A stretch of 64,000 nucleotides of DNA from Actinoplanes sp. KI2. GTDB lineage: Bacteria > Actinomycetota > Actinomycetes > Mycobacteriales > Micromonosporaceae. A program made the translations under genes and the position numbers. The stretch covers positions 99,866 through 163,865 of the forward strand of contig NZ_JAOSZE010000024.1 in NCBI RefSeq assembly GCF_025630775.1. The letters run 5' to 3'. Below the pieces are notes generated by a model. That model saw nothing but the letters and a program-made list of their open reading frames with translations. It was not told where the DNA came from and searched no databases. Shown piece after piece: positions 41,979-49,993 of the stretch. Each line of letters begins with the position of its first letter. Position 1 is the first letter of the stretch.

Positions 41979-43274
41979 TCAGCGGCCTGCCTTCGCCCAC
42001 TGGGCGTCCAGGTACGCCGCGGCCTGCGCGGCGTTCTTTCGGCCGGTGATGAGGTCCTGCGCGGCGGCGTCGACCTTGTCGGTCATGCCGGGCAGCAGCC
42101 CGTCGTCGGCCGTCTCCCAGCGGAACGCGTGGACCACCTCGTTCTTCACCACGGCCTGTTGGTACAGGTCGTAGCCGGCCCGGTAGACCGAGCCGACCGT
42201 GGCGGGCGGCGTGTATCCCTTGATGGCCGGGATCAGGCCGTCGGCCTTCACGGACGCGTCCAACTGGGTCTTGTCGAGCTGGAACCCCAGGGCGAACCGC
42301 TTCGCCGCATCGAGATTGGCCGCCTTGGCGCTGACGATCATGCCGCCGCCGGTGTACGCCGGGACCACGGTACGGCCGTCGTCGCCGGGCAGGTTGAACA
42401 CGCCGATGTCGAACGCGTGGGGTTTGCTGTCGGCGTTGGCAGCGAACCAGTTGCCCATCGGGTACATGGCGCCCTTGCCGTCCAGGAACGCCTGCTCGGT
42501 CGCCGCGTAGTCGCGGGACACATCCGACGCCTTGAGGTACCCCTTGGCCGCGAGGTCGGCGAACTTGGCCAGCGCCGCGGTGAAGTCCGGGTCGGCGAAC
42601 TTCACCGTCCCGGCCCGCCGTCTGGTCATCCAGTCCGGAGTCCTGCCGTAGACATCCACGCTCACGATCCCGTCGAGGATCATCGAGGAGGCAAAGGCGT
42701 CCTTGCCGCCGCCCACCACGAACGGCGTGTGGCCCTTGGCCTTCAGCGCCGCCGCGGCGGTCAGCAGCTGCGCCCAGGTGGCCGGCGTCGCGGTGACGCC
42801 CGCCTGGGCGAACATCTGCTTGTTGTAGTAGACCGGCGGGATTGTCTGCGTGTTGGCCGGTAGCTGGTAGTACTTGCCCTTGATCGGGTTGGCGGTCGGG
42901 TAGACGAAGTCCGCCAGCTCGCTCGGTGACCACGCGTACAGGTCGCCGGCCTCGGCGAACCCGGCCGGCGAGACGGCGATCATGACGTCCGGGAACTGGC
43001 CCGAGGTGAGCAGCTGCTTGGCGTAGTCGGTACGCCCGTCGGCGGTGGGCGACACCAGCTTGCGGACCTTGATGTCCGGGTTCTTGGCGGTGACCCGTTG
43101 GATGGCGGCGTCCCAGTAGGCGGGGGTCAGGTTCGGAGTCTCGAACGTGAGGAAACTGATCGCCTTGGGGCCCGACGAGCTGGACGGTTCCTTGACGCTG
43201 CACGCGCTGGTCGCGGCCGCGACGGCGACGGCGCCGCCGGCGGCGAGCAGGCCGCGTCGGGAGAGCGTGGTCAT
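41979..43274 (-). CDS. Sugar ABC transporter substrate-binding lipoprotein
   Basis: A 431-residue extracellular binding protein. A twin-arginine-like start (LSRRGLLAAGG) and lipobox TSAC indicate a lipid anchor. Family 1 solute-binding fold: AISFLTFETPNLTPAYWDAA, GQFPDVMIAVSP, and GKGAMYPMGNWFA. First gene of the leftward operon SBP, MalF, MalG, GH29-like, dehydrogenase. The ligand is probably a galactose- or fucose-containing oligosaccharide, from context only. Promoter and operator lie at 43336-43394. Confidence 0.9.
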   Translation of the reverse strand: MTTLSRRGLLAAGGAVAVAAATSACSVKEPSSSSGPKAISFLTFETPNLTPAYWDAAIQRVTAKNPDIKVRKLVSPTADGRTDYAKQLLTSGQFPDVMIAVSPAGFAEAGDLYAWSPSELADFVYPTANPIKGKYYQLPANTQTIPPVYYNKQMFAQAGVTATPATWAQLLTAAAALKAKGHTPFVVGGGKDAFASSMILDGIVSVDVYGRTPDWMTRRRAGTVKFADPDFTAALAKFADLAAKGYLKASDVSRDYAATEQAFLDGKGAMYPMGNWFAANADSKPHAFDIGVFNLPGDDGRTVVPAYTGGGMIVSAKAANLDAAKRFALGFQLDKTQLDASVKADGLIPAIKGYTPPATVGSVYRAGYDLYQQAVVKNEVVHAFRWETADDGLLPGMTDKVDAAAQDLITGRKNAAQAAAYLDAQWAKAGR

Positions 43275-43335
43275 GAGAGGTGCCCTTCGGTAGGCGGAAG
43301 CTGCCTAATCGAGCGACATGCATGGAGTTGTCCTA

Positions 43336-43349
43336 TGAACGCGCGTTCT
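43336..43349. promoter_or_regulatory. LacI-type operator O1 (TGAACGCGCGTTCT)
   Basis: Near-perfect palindrome with ACGCGCGT core, 62 bp before the binding-protein start and 15 bp downstream of its -10 box. The same sequence recurs at 51750-51763. Confidence 0.75.
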
Positions 43350-43364
43350 TGGGGCGCGATGCGG

Positions 43365-43394
43365 AACGTACTCTCGGCGTCGAACCGCGGTCAA
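43365..43394 (-). promoter_or_regulatory. Promoter of the ABC/GH29 operon
   Basis: Minus strand: -35 TTGACC (43389-43394), 18 bp, -10 TACGTT (43365-43370). Spacing and distance to the operator equal those at 51779-51808. Confidence 0.6.
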
Positions 43395-43468
43395 GAGATC
43401 GGCAATAAGCCTTACTAACTGCGTCGTTTGACAGGCCTCGGGTCGGCCTGAATGATGACGACAAAGCA

Positions 43469-43482
43469 TGTACGCGCGTTCA
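43469..43482. promoter_or_regulatory. LacI-type operator O2 (TGTACGCGCGTTCA)
   Basis: One change from the perfect palindrome. It lies between a plus-strand TTGACA-N17-AATGAT promoter (43428-43456) and the lacI-type gene, so it would give autoregulation. Confidence 0.7.
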
Positions 43483-43499
43483 CGAGGAAGGGGTGGACC

Positions 43500-44558
43500 T
43501 TGGCGACGAGTGGGGATGTGGCACGTCTGGCGGGCGTCTCGCGCGCCACGGTTTCGCGCACCCTGTCGGGCAATGCGAGGGTCAGCGAGGAAACTCGGCA
43601 GCGGGTCGAGGCGGCCGCCGCCGTCCTGGGCTACGTGCCTGACGTGGCCGCGCAGTCGCTGTCCGGCGGACCGTCGCGGACCATCGCGGTCAGCTTCTTC
43701 GCCGACGACAGGTGGGCGCTGTCCCAGTTGACCAAGCCGAAGCACTACTTCTACCTCAACGTGCTGCGCAGCATCGAGGCCGCCGCGGCCGAGGCGGGGT
43801 ACGACCTGCTGCTGCCGACCCGCCCGCAAGAGGCCGAGATCGGCAGCCAGAGCTACGTACGGCGACTGCGGGCGCGCCGGGTCGCCGGCACCATCATGGT
43901 GGCCTGCCCGCCCGACGATGTGCGGATCCTGGCACTGCTCGAGGCGCGGTTGCCGACGGTGTTCATCGACGCGGTGGCGTACGGACCGCGCGCCACCTGT
44001 GTCACCTCCGAGAACCACGAGGGCGCCCAGGCGGTGACCGGGCATCTGATCGAGCTCGGGCACCGGCGGATCGCCCGGATCACCGGCACCGAGACCGACC
44101 CGTCCGGCGGCGAGCGCCTCCGTGGCATCCGCGCCGCCCTCGCCGCCGCCCGGATCCCGGAGGACCCGGGCCTGCACCGGCGCTCGGACTGGTCCACCGA
44201 GGGCGCCTACCACGCGGCCAACGACCTGCTCGACGCCCGGCCCGATCTGACCGCGATCGTCGCCGAGAGCGACATGATGGCCATCGGCGTGCTGCGCGCT
44301 CTGCACGAGCACGGCCTACGGGTTCCGAAGGACGTCTCGGTCACCGGGTTCGACGACATCGACCTGGCGGCGTACGCCCTGCCGGCGCTGACCACCGTGC
44401 GGCAGGACACCGACGCGATGGGCAACGGCGCGGTGAAGGCGCTGCTCGAGTTCGTCGGCGACGATCCGGGCAAGACCGTCCGCGCGCCCGAGCCACTGCG
44501 CCTGCCCACCGAACTGATCGTCCGCAACTCGACGGCGCCGCCACGGGCCGCCAGGTAG
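43500..44558 (+). CDS. LacI family repressor
   Basis: A 352-residue repressor. The HTH is GDVARLAGVSRATVSRTLSG, and the ligand domain has RTIAVSFFAD, VTSENHEGAQAVTGHLIELG and SVTGFDDIDLAAYALPALTT. An open frame begins at ATG 43452, but that would place the operator inside the gene and upstream of the likely transcription start. TTG 43500 follows AGGAAGGGG and puts the HTH at the N-terminus, as in the family. Next gene is the GH36 enzyme, 12 bp on. Probable inducer: galactose or an alpha-galactoside. Confidence 0.85.
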   Translation: MATSGDVARLAGVSRATVSRTLSGNARVSEETRQRVEAAAAVLGYVPDVAAQSLSGGPSRTIAVSFFADDRWALSQLTKPKHYFYLNVLRSIEAAAAEAGYDLLLPTRPQEAEIGSQSYVRRLRARRVAGTIMVACPPDDVRILALLEARLPTVFIDAVAYGPRATCVTSENHEGAQAVTGHLIELGHRRIARITGTETDPSGGERLRGIRAALAAARIPEDPGLHRRSDWSTEGAYHAANDLLDARPDLTAIVAESDMMAIGVLRALHEHGLRVPKDVSVTGFDDIDLAAYALPALTTVRQDTDAMGNGAVKALLEFVGDDPGKTVRAPEPLRLPTELIVRNSTAPPRAAR

Positions 44559-44570
44559 AGAGGACTTCCC

Positions 44571-46679
44571 ATGGCCGATGCGCCCCGGATGCTCGTCCTG
44601 TCCGCTGCGGGATGCGCGCTGATCCTGGACGCCGAGGGGCCGGCACTGCCGCGGGTCGTTCATTGGGGCGCCGATCCGGGCCCGCCGATCGGCCTGAGCG
44701 AGGCGGTCGCGCCGTCCCTCGACTCGCGCGTCACCTGCACGGTGCTGCCGGCCCAGGCGCAAGGGTGGCACGGCCGCCCCGCCCTGGCGGGGCACCGGGA
44801 CGGCGGCTGGCCGCACCCGCGCCTCGAGGTCGGCGAGGTGTCGCTGATCGGCGGCACGGCGCGGATCCAGGCCGGCGACCCGGCCGCCGAGATAGCGGTG
44901 ACCGTCGACATCGTCATGGAGCCCTCCGGCGTCGTGCGGATGGCGACCCGGGTCCGCAACGAGGGCGCCGACATGTACACCGTGGACGCCGTCTCCTGCC
45001 AGCTGCCGGTCGACGGCCCGGTCACCGAGGTGCTCGATTTCACCGGTCGGTGGGCCGGGGAGCGCAGCCCCCAGCGCGGGCCGTTGCGCGACGGGCTCAC
45101 CCTGCGCGAGTCGCGACGTGGCAAGACGGGTCATGACGCCACCGGGCTGCTGGTCGCCGGCACCGCCGGGTTCGGGTTCGGCCGCGGTGAGGTGTGGGCC
45201 GTGCACACCGGCTGGAGCGGTGACCACGCGCACTGGTTGGAGAACCTGCCCGAGCACGCGCCGGTCCTGGCCGGCGGGGAGCTCCTCGGCCCCGGGGAGG
45301 TACGGCTGCGACCGGGCGCGGAGTACCGCAGCCCCTGGGTGTACTTCGCCTGGTCGGACGAGGGCCTCGACGGGCTCGCGGCGCGCCTGCACGAGCGGCT
45401 GCGGGCCCGTGACGTCCATCCCCGTACGCCCCGGCGCGTCATCCTCAACACCTGGGAAGCGGTCTACTTCGACCACGACCTGACCAAGTTGGGCGAGCTC
45501 GCGGAGCGGGCCGGGTCCATCGGGGCCGAGCTGTTCGTCCTCGACGACGGCTGGTTCCGGGGCCGGCGTGACGACACGAGAGGGCTGGGCGACTGGACCG
45601 TCGATCGCGACATCTGGCCGGACGGTCTGCGGCCGTTGGTCAAGCAGGTGCGTGATCTCGGCCTGGCCATGGGGTTGTGGGTCGAGCCGGAGATGGTCAG
45701 CCCGGACTCCGACCTGGCCCGGGCCCATCCCGACTGGATCCTGGCCGCTCCCGGCCGGCGGCCGGCGCTGCAACGCAACCAGCTGGTGCTGGACCTCGCG
45801 CAGCCGGAGGTGTACGGATACCTGCTGGACCATCTCGACCGGCTCGTCGACGAGTACGGCCTGGACTATCTGAAGTGGGACCACAACCGGGACCTGCTGG
45901 AGGCGGTCCACGACGGGCACGCGGGTGTGCACGAGCAGACCCTGGCCGTGTACCGGCTGCTGGACGACCTTCGAGCCCGGCACCCGTCGCTGGAGATCGA
46001 GTCGTGCGCCGGCGGCGGCGGCCGCGTCGACTACGGCATTCTCGACCGTACCGACCGGGTGTGGACGTCGGACACCAACGATCCACTGCAGCGCCAGGAG
46101 ATCCAGCGATGGACCGGACTGCTGCTGCCGCCGGAACTGATCGGCAGCCACGTCGGCGCCGCCCGCGCCCATGTCACCGGCCGCACCGCCGACCTGCCGT
46201 TCCGGCTCGCCACCGCATTGTTCGCGCACGCGGGGATCGAGTGGGACATCACCACCTGCTCGCCGGCCGAGATGACCGACCTGGCCGCGTGGATATCGCT
46301 GTACAAACGCCTGCGACCGCTCATGCATACCGGGCGCCGGGTCACCGCCGACCACCCCGATCCGCAGGCGTGGCTGCACGGCGTCGTGGCACCCGACCGG
46401 CGGCACGGCGTCTTCTCCCTCGCCCAGCTGGGGGTCAGCGTGGCGGCGGCGCCACCGCGCCTGCGGCTGCCCGGTCTCGACCCGGACACCGCGTACACCG
46501 TCGCGCCCTGCCCGGAGCTGGCGTTGCCGCGACCCGACCTGGCTCGGCGGGCACCGTGGCTGGCCGAGCCGGTCGAGGTCACCGGCCGGGTGCTGGCGAC
46601 GGCCGGGCTCACCGCGCCGTTTCTCGACCCGGCACAGGCAATTGTTTTCGAGGTACGGAGCCGTGCTCCTCATTCATGA
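44571..46679 (+). CDS. GH36 alpha-galactosidase, cytoplasmic
   Basis: A 702-residue GH36 enzyme without signal peptide. The nucleophile D is in DYLKWDHNRD, and the acid/base D is in WTSDTNDP. The N-terminal beta-supersandwich and EAVYFDHDLTKLGELAERA are typical. It would release galactose from imported oligosaccharides. Co-transcribed with the repressor. Its 3' end overlaps the convergent GH105 gene by 71 bp. Confidence 0.9.
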   Translation: MADAPRMLVLSAAGCALILDAEGPALPRVVHWGADPGPPIGLSEAVAPSLDSRVTCTVLPAQAQGWHGRPALAGHRDGGWPHPRLEVGEVSLIGGTARIQAGDPAAEIAVTVDIVMEPSGVVRMATRVRNEGADMYTVDAVSCQLPVDGPVTEVLDFTGRWAGERSPQRGPLRDGLTLRESRRGKTGHDATGLLVAGTAGFGFGRGEVWAVHTGWSGDHAHWLENLPEHAPVLAGGELLGPGEVRLRPGAEYRSPWVYFAWSDEGLDGLAARLHERLRARDVHPRTPRRVILNTWEAVYFDHDLTKLGELAERAGSIGAELFVLDDGWFRGRRDDTRGLGDWTVDRDIWPDGLRPLVKQVRDLGLAMGLWVEPEMVSPDSDLARAHPDWILAAPGRRPALQRNQLVLDLAQPEVYGYLLDHLDRLVDEYGLDYLKWDHNRDLLEAVHDGHAGVHEQTLAVYRLLDDLRARHPSLEIESCAGGGGRVDYGILDRTDRVWTSDTNDPLQRQEIQRWTGLLLPPELIGSHVGAARAHVTGRTADLPFRLATALFAHAGIEWDITTCSPAEMTDLAAWISLYKRLRPLMHTGRRVTADHPDPQAWLHGVVAPDRRHGVFSLAQLGVSVAAAPPRLRLPGLDPDTAYTVAPCPELALPRPDLARRAPWLAEPVEVTGRVLATAGLTAPFLDPAQAIVFEVRSRAPHS

Positions 46680-47817
46680 GAAGGAAGGCGCCCAGGCCGT
46701 GGAAGTCGTTGGTCGCCCTGGTGCGGCCGACGTAGTAGCCGTACGACCCGACGTTGGTCCCCACCGAGATGTTCGCGAGGTCGGTACGCCCGTCCGCACC
46801 GAGCGACAACTCGTCGAGGACGCCCCGATACCCACGGTCGGCACTCGTCCGGTACCCGGCGGCCACATAGCCCCGGGCGACCGCGACCTCGATGGTGTAC
46901 GTGAACATGCTCGAGCAGGACGTCTCGGTCCAGTTGTCCGCGCGGCCACCCTTGTCGACCACCTGGAACCACCGCCCGGTCTTCGGATCCTGATCGGCGG
47001 CCTCGCCACGCACCAGGTTCTGCAGGATGCCGACGACGGCGGCGCGGCGCGGGTGATCGGCCGGGATCGCGTCGAGGACCTGCTCGGCGGCCAGGCCGAA
47101 CCAGCCGATCGCGCGGCACCAGAACTCGGGCGCCAGTCCGGTCGCCGGGTCGGCCCAGCTCTGCGCGCGCTTCTCGTCGTACGCGTGCTTCAGCAGCCCA
47201 TTCGGCTGCTGCAGATGACCGGCGTAGATGACCAGCTGCTTGGTCGCCTCGTCCCAGGCGTACGTGCTGTCCCCGACCGTCCGGCCGTATTCAGCCAGGA
47301 ACGGCAGCAGCATGAACGTGCCGTCGGACCACAGCTGCCACGCGCGGCTGTCCGATGTGGCATGCCAGAAGCCGCCGTCGCTGGTCCGCGGATAGGTGTC
47401 GAGCCGATGGCGGATCTTCGTGGCGGCGGTACGGTACTTCGCCTGCCCTGTTTCGCGATACATCACCAGCAGCAGCCGTCCGGCCAGCATGCTGTCCAAG
47501 TTGTTGAAGCTCTGCTTGATGACACCCTTGCTGTCGACGAACCGGTCCACCCAGCTCTTGACGAACGCCAGGTACGTACGGTCGCCGGTGCGCTGGTACA
47601 CCTCGTACTGGCCGAGCAGGTAGAGCGCGACCGGGTAGCTCCAGCCACCGATGGTCTTGGGCGTGAATCGTTCCATCGTGGATCGGACCATCTCCACCGA
47701 CCAGTCGACCGGCGCCGTACGCCGCGGGCCGGCGGCCGCCACCGGCGCCGGCACTGCGGCCACCAGAGCGGCCAGCAGAGCGCCGGCCGCGAGCGCGGCT
47801 CCCATTCGTCGCGTCAT
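46609..47817 (-). CDS. Secreted GH105/GH88-type unsaturated rhamnogalacturonyl hydrolase
   Basis: A 402-residue exported (alpha/alpha)6-barrel enzyme. The signal peptide ends near AAAG. WSYPVALYLLGQYEVYQRTG, NLDSMLAGRLLL, SDGTFMLLPFLAEYG and EFWCRAIGWFGLAAEQVLD are the GH105 motifs, with Asp in NNLD and SDGT as candidate catalytic residues. It removes unsaturated galacturonyl ends left by pectin lyases. GAGGAG precedes ATG 47817. Divergent from the GH28 gene. Confidence 0.85.
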   Translation of the reverse strand: MTRRMGAALAAGALLAALVAAVPAPVAAAGPRRTAPVDWSVEMVRSTMERFTPKTIGGWSYPVALYLLGQYEVYQRTGDRTYLAFVKSWVDRFVDSKGVIKQSFNNLDSMLAGRLLLVMYRETGQAKYRTAATKIRHRLDTYPRTSDGGFWHATSDSRAWQLWSDGTFMLLPFLAEYGRTVGDSTYAWDEATKQLVIYAGHLQQPNGLLKHAYDEKRAQSWADPATGLAPEFWCRAIGWFGLAAEQVLDAIPADHPRRAAVVGILQNLVRGEAADQDPKTGRWFQVVDKGGRADNWTETSCSSMFTYTIEVAVARGYVAAGYRTSADRGYRGVLDELSLGADGRTDLANISVGTNVGSYGYYVGRTRATNDFHGLGAFLLMNEEHGSVPRKQLPVPGRETAR

Positions 47818-47947
47818 CGGTAACTCCTCTCTTCGCGCAGACATAGGATCTATGCCGGAGTATTCCATCGATACATCATGATGTGTACCGTCGTAATTGG
47901 CAGATAGATCGGATGTCTGCGACCGTCCTCGCTCGGGAAGGAAGGAC

Positions 47948-49909
47948 ATGTCCAGAAGAAGGCGAACCCTCGGGCTGCTGGCCGCCGTCTCGGCGCTGGC
48001 AATCGGTGCCTCGCTCGTCGCCGCGAACGGCGCGTGGGCGGCCGGCACCTTCAACATCCGGGACTACGGGGCCACCGGAAACGGCACCGGCAACGACAGC
48101 GGGGCGATCCAGAGGGCCGTCGACGCGGCCGCAGCCGCCGGCGGCGGCACCGTCCGGGTGCCGTCCGGCACGTACAAGTCGGCCAGGACGATCCACCTGA
48201 AGAGCAACGTCATCTTCCAACTGGACTCCGGCGCCACGATCACCGGCGCGTCCGGCGCCGGCTACGACGCCGCCGAGTCCAACCCGTACGACCGGTACCA
48301 GGACTACGGCCACAGCCACTTCCACGACGCGATGTTCTACGGCGACCGGCTGACCGGCATCGGGTTCGTCGGGTCCGGCACGATCGACGGCGGCGGTCAC
48401 CTCATCACCGGAAACCCCGACAGCGGCGAGGCTGACAAGATCCTCTCGCTGACCCGGTGCAACGGGCTAACGCTCGACGGCGTCCGGTTCCGCCGCGGCG
48501 GCCACTTCGCGGTCCTCACCAACAACTGCAACAACATCACGTCCGACCACCTGCGGATCGACACCGCGAGCGACCGGGACGGCTGGAACGTCATCAGCGC
48601 GTCCAACGTCACCGTCACCAACGCCGACATCAGCGCCAACGACGACGCGCTCGTCTTCAAGAGCGACTACGCGCTCGGCGCGAAGCTGCCCAACGGGCAC
48701 GTCACCGTCACCGGCTCGCACCTGTCCGCGCAGTGCTGCAACGCGCTGATGTTCGGCTCGGAGACGTGCGGCGACTTCAGCGACTACACCTTCCAGCACA
48801 TCACCATCACCGGCGCCGACAAGTCCGGCCTGGGTATGGTCTCGATGGACGGTGCGAACATCAGCGACGTGCACTACCGCGACATCACCATGACCGGCGT
48901 GCATTCGCCGATCATGCAGAAGATCGGCACCCGGAAACGCTGCGGCAACAGTCCCGGCGTCGGGCACATCAGCAACATCACGTACGACGACATCACCGCC
49001 ACCGGCAACAGCCCCTCCTTCAGCCCGACCCTGTGGGGCGAGTCCGGCGGCAACCGGATCAGCGGCGTGACCTTCACCAACGTGCACATCACCGTGCCCG
49101 GCGGCAACGGCACCATGTCGACGTCGGTGCCGAGCAACAACGCCACCGATTACAACCCCAAGAGCATCGGCACCCGCCCGGCGTACGGCTGGTACATCCA
49201 CAACGCCGAAAACGTCACCTTCACCGGCAGCTCGGTCGAGTTCGCCTCGAACGACGGCCGGCCCGCGGTGATCGCCAACGCCGGCAACAACCTCAGGTTC
49301 GACGGGTTCACCGTGGAACGCGGCAGCAACAGCCCGTACGACATGGGCTTCCAGTCGGTCACCGGCTACTGCGTCACCAACGCCAAGACCACCACCGGCG
49401 CCGCGGTGAAGGTCGACTCGTCGAGCTCGACCACGTCGTGCGGCACGCCGCCGACCACGGTGACGGTCACCGCCGAGGCCGAGAGCGGCACCGTGACCGC
49501 GCCGATGCAGGTCGAGACCGACTCGAGCGCCTCGGGCGGCCAGGACGTCACGGTCGCCGCCGGTAACAACAGCAAACCGTCGGCGCCGTCGAACGGATCG
49601 ACGGTCGTCCCGTTCACCGTCAGCGCCGCCGGGACCTACAAGCTCTGGGGCCGGGTCATCGCACCGACCGACGATGACGACTCGTTCTGGGTTCGCGTCG
49701 ACAACGAGCCCTGGACCGACTGGAACGACATCCCCACCGGCAGCTCCTGGCACTGGGCGGCCGTCACCGACGACACCCGGGGCGATGCGGTGCTGCTGCC
49801 GGACCTCGCAGCCGGCGCCCACACGATCACCTACGCCTATCGCGAGGACGGGGCCAGGCTCGACCGGGTTCTCATCACGAACGACCTGACATCGACACCG
49901 ACCGGCTGA
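47948..49909 (+). CDS. Secreted GH28-like polygalacturonase with C-terminal CBM
   Basis: A 653-residue exported protein. Signal peptide to AWA; parallel beta-helix 32-510 opening FNIRDYGATGNGTGNDSGAI, with the DD pair in ISANDDALVFKS and further GH28 elements DGWNVISASN. A C-terminal carbohydrate-binding module occupies about 515-650 (TVTAEAESGTVTAPM, YKLWGRVIAPTDDDDSFWVR). It probably cuts galacturonan or a decorated relative. Pairs functionally with the divergent GH105 enzyme. GAAGGA precedes the ATG. Confidence 0.8.
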   Translation: MSRRRRTLGLLAAVSALAIGASLVAANGAWAAGTFNIRDYGATGNGTGNDSGAIQRAVDAAAAAGGGTVRVPSGTYKSARTIHLKSNVIFQLDSGATITGASGAGYDAAESNPYDRYQDYGHSHFHDAMFYGDRLTGIGFVGSGTIDGGGHLITGNPDSGEADKILSLTRCNGLTLDGVRFRRGGHFAVLTNNCNNITSDHLRIDTASDRDGWNVISASNVTVTNADISANDDALVFKSDYALGAKLPNGHVTVTGSHLSAQCCNALMFGSETCGDFSDYTFQHITITGADKSGLGMVSMDGANISDVHYRDITMTGVHSPIMQKIGTRKRCGNSPGVGHISNITYDDITATGNSPSFSPTLWGESGGNRISGVTFTNVHITVPGGNGTMSTSVPSNNATDYNPKSIGTRPAYGWYIHNAENVTFTGSSVEFASNDGRPAVIANAGNNLRFDGFTVERGSNSPYDMGFQSVTGYCVTNAKTTTGAAVKVDSSSSTTSCGTPPTTVTVTAEAESGTVTAPMQVETDSSASGGQDVTVAAGNNSKPSAPSNGSTVVPFTVSAAGTYKLWGRVIAPTDDDDSFWVRVDNEPWTDWNDIPTGSSWHWAAVTDDTRGDAVLLPDLAAGAHTITYAYREDGARLDRVLITNDLTSTPTG

Positions 49910-49924
49910 GAAGACATTCGTCCC

Positions 49925-49953
49925 GGCGGGAAGGGCCGGCTGCCCTTCCCGCC
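49925..49953. terminator. Perfect-stem terminator between convergent genes
   Basis: GGCGGGAAGGGC and GCCCTTCCCGCC form a 12-bp stem around CGGCT. It serves both the GH28 gene and the convergent GH27 gene. Confidence 0.85.
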
Positions 49954-49993
49954 TACCGGCGCAAGCGGCATCCTGCCGTCCTTCCAGGAGGAA

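Noticed and set aside
41035..43323. Single 1038-residue protein ending in the MalG-type permease
   Set aside because: High-GC readthrough over the MalF and binding-protein genes; those genes have clear family matches in another frame.
43452..43499. Upstream ATG as the lacI-type start
   Set aside because: It would place the operator inside the gene and lies at the likely -10 box; TTG 43500 has a good ribosome site and the family N-terminus.
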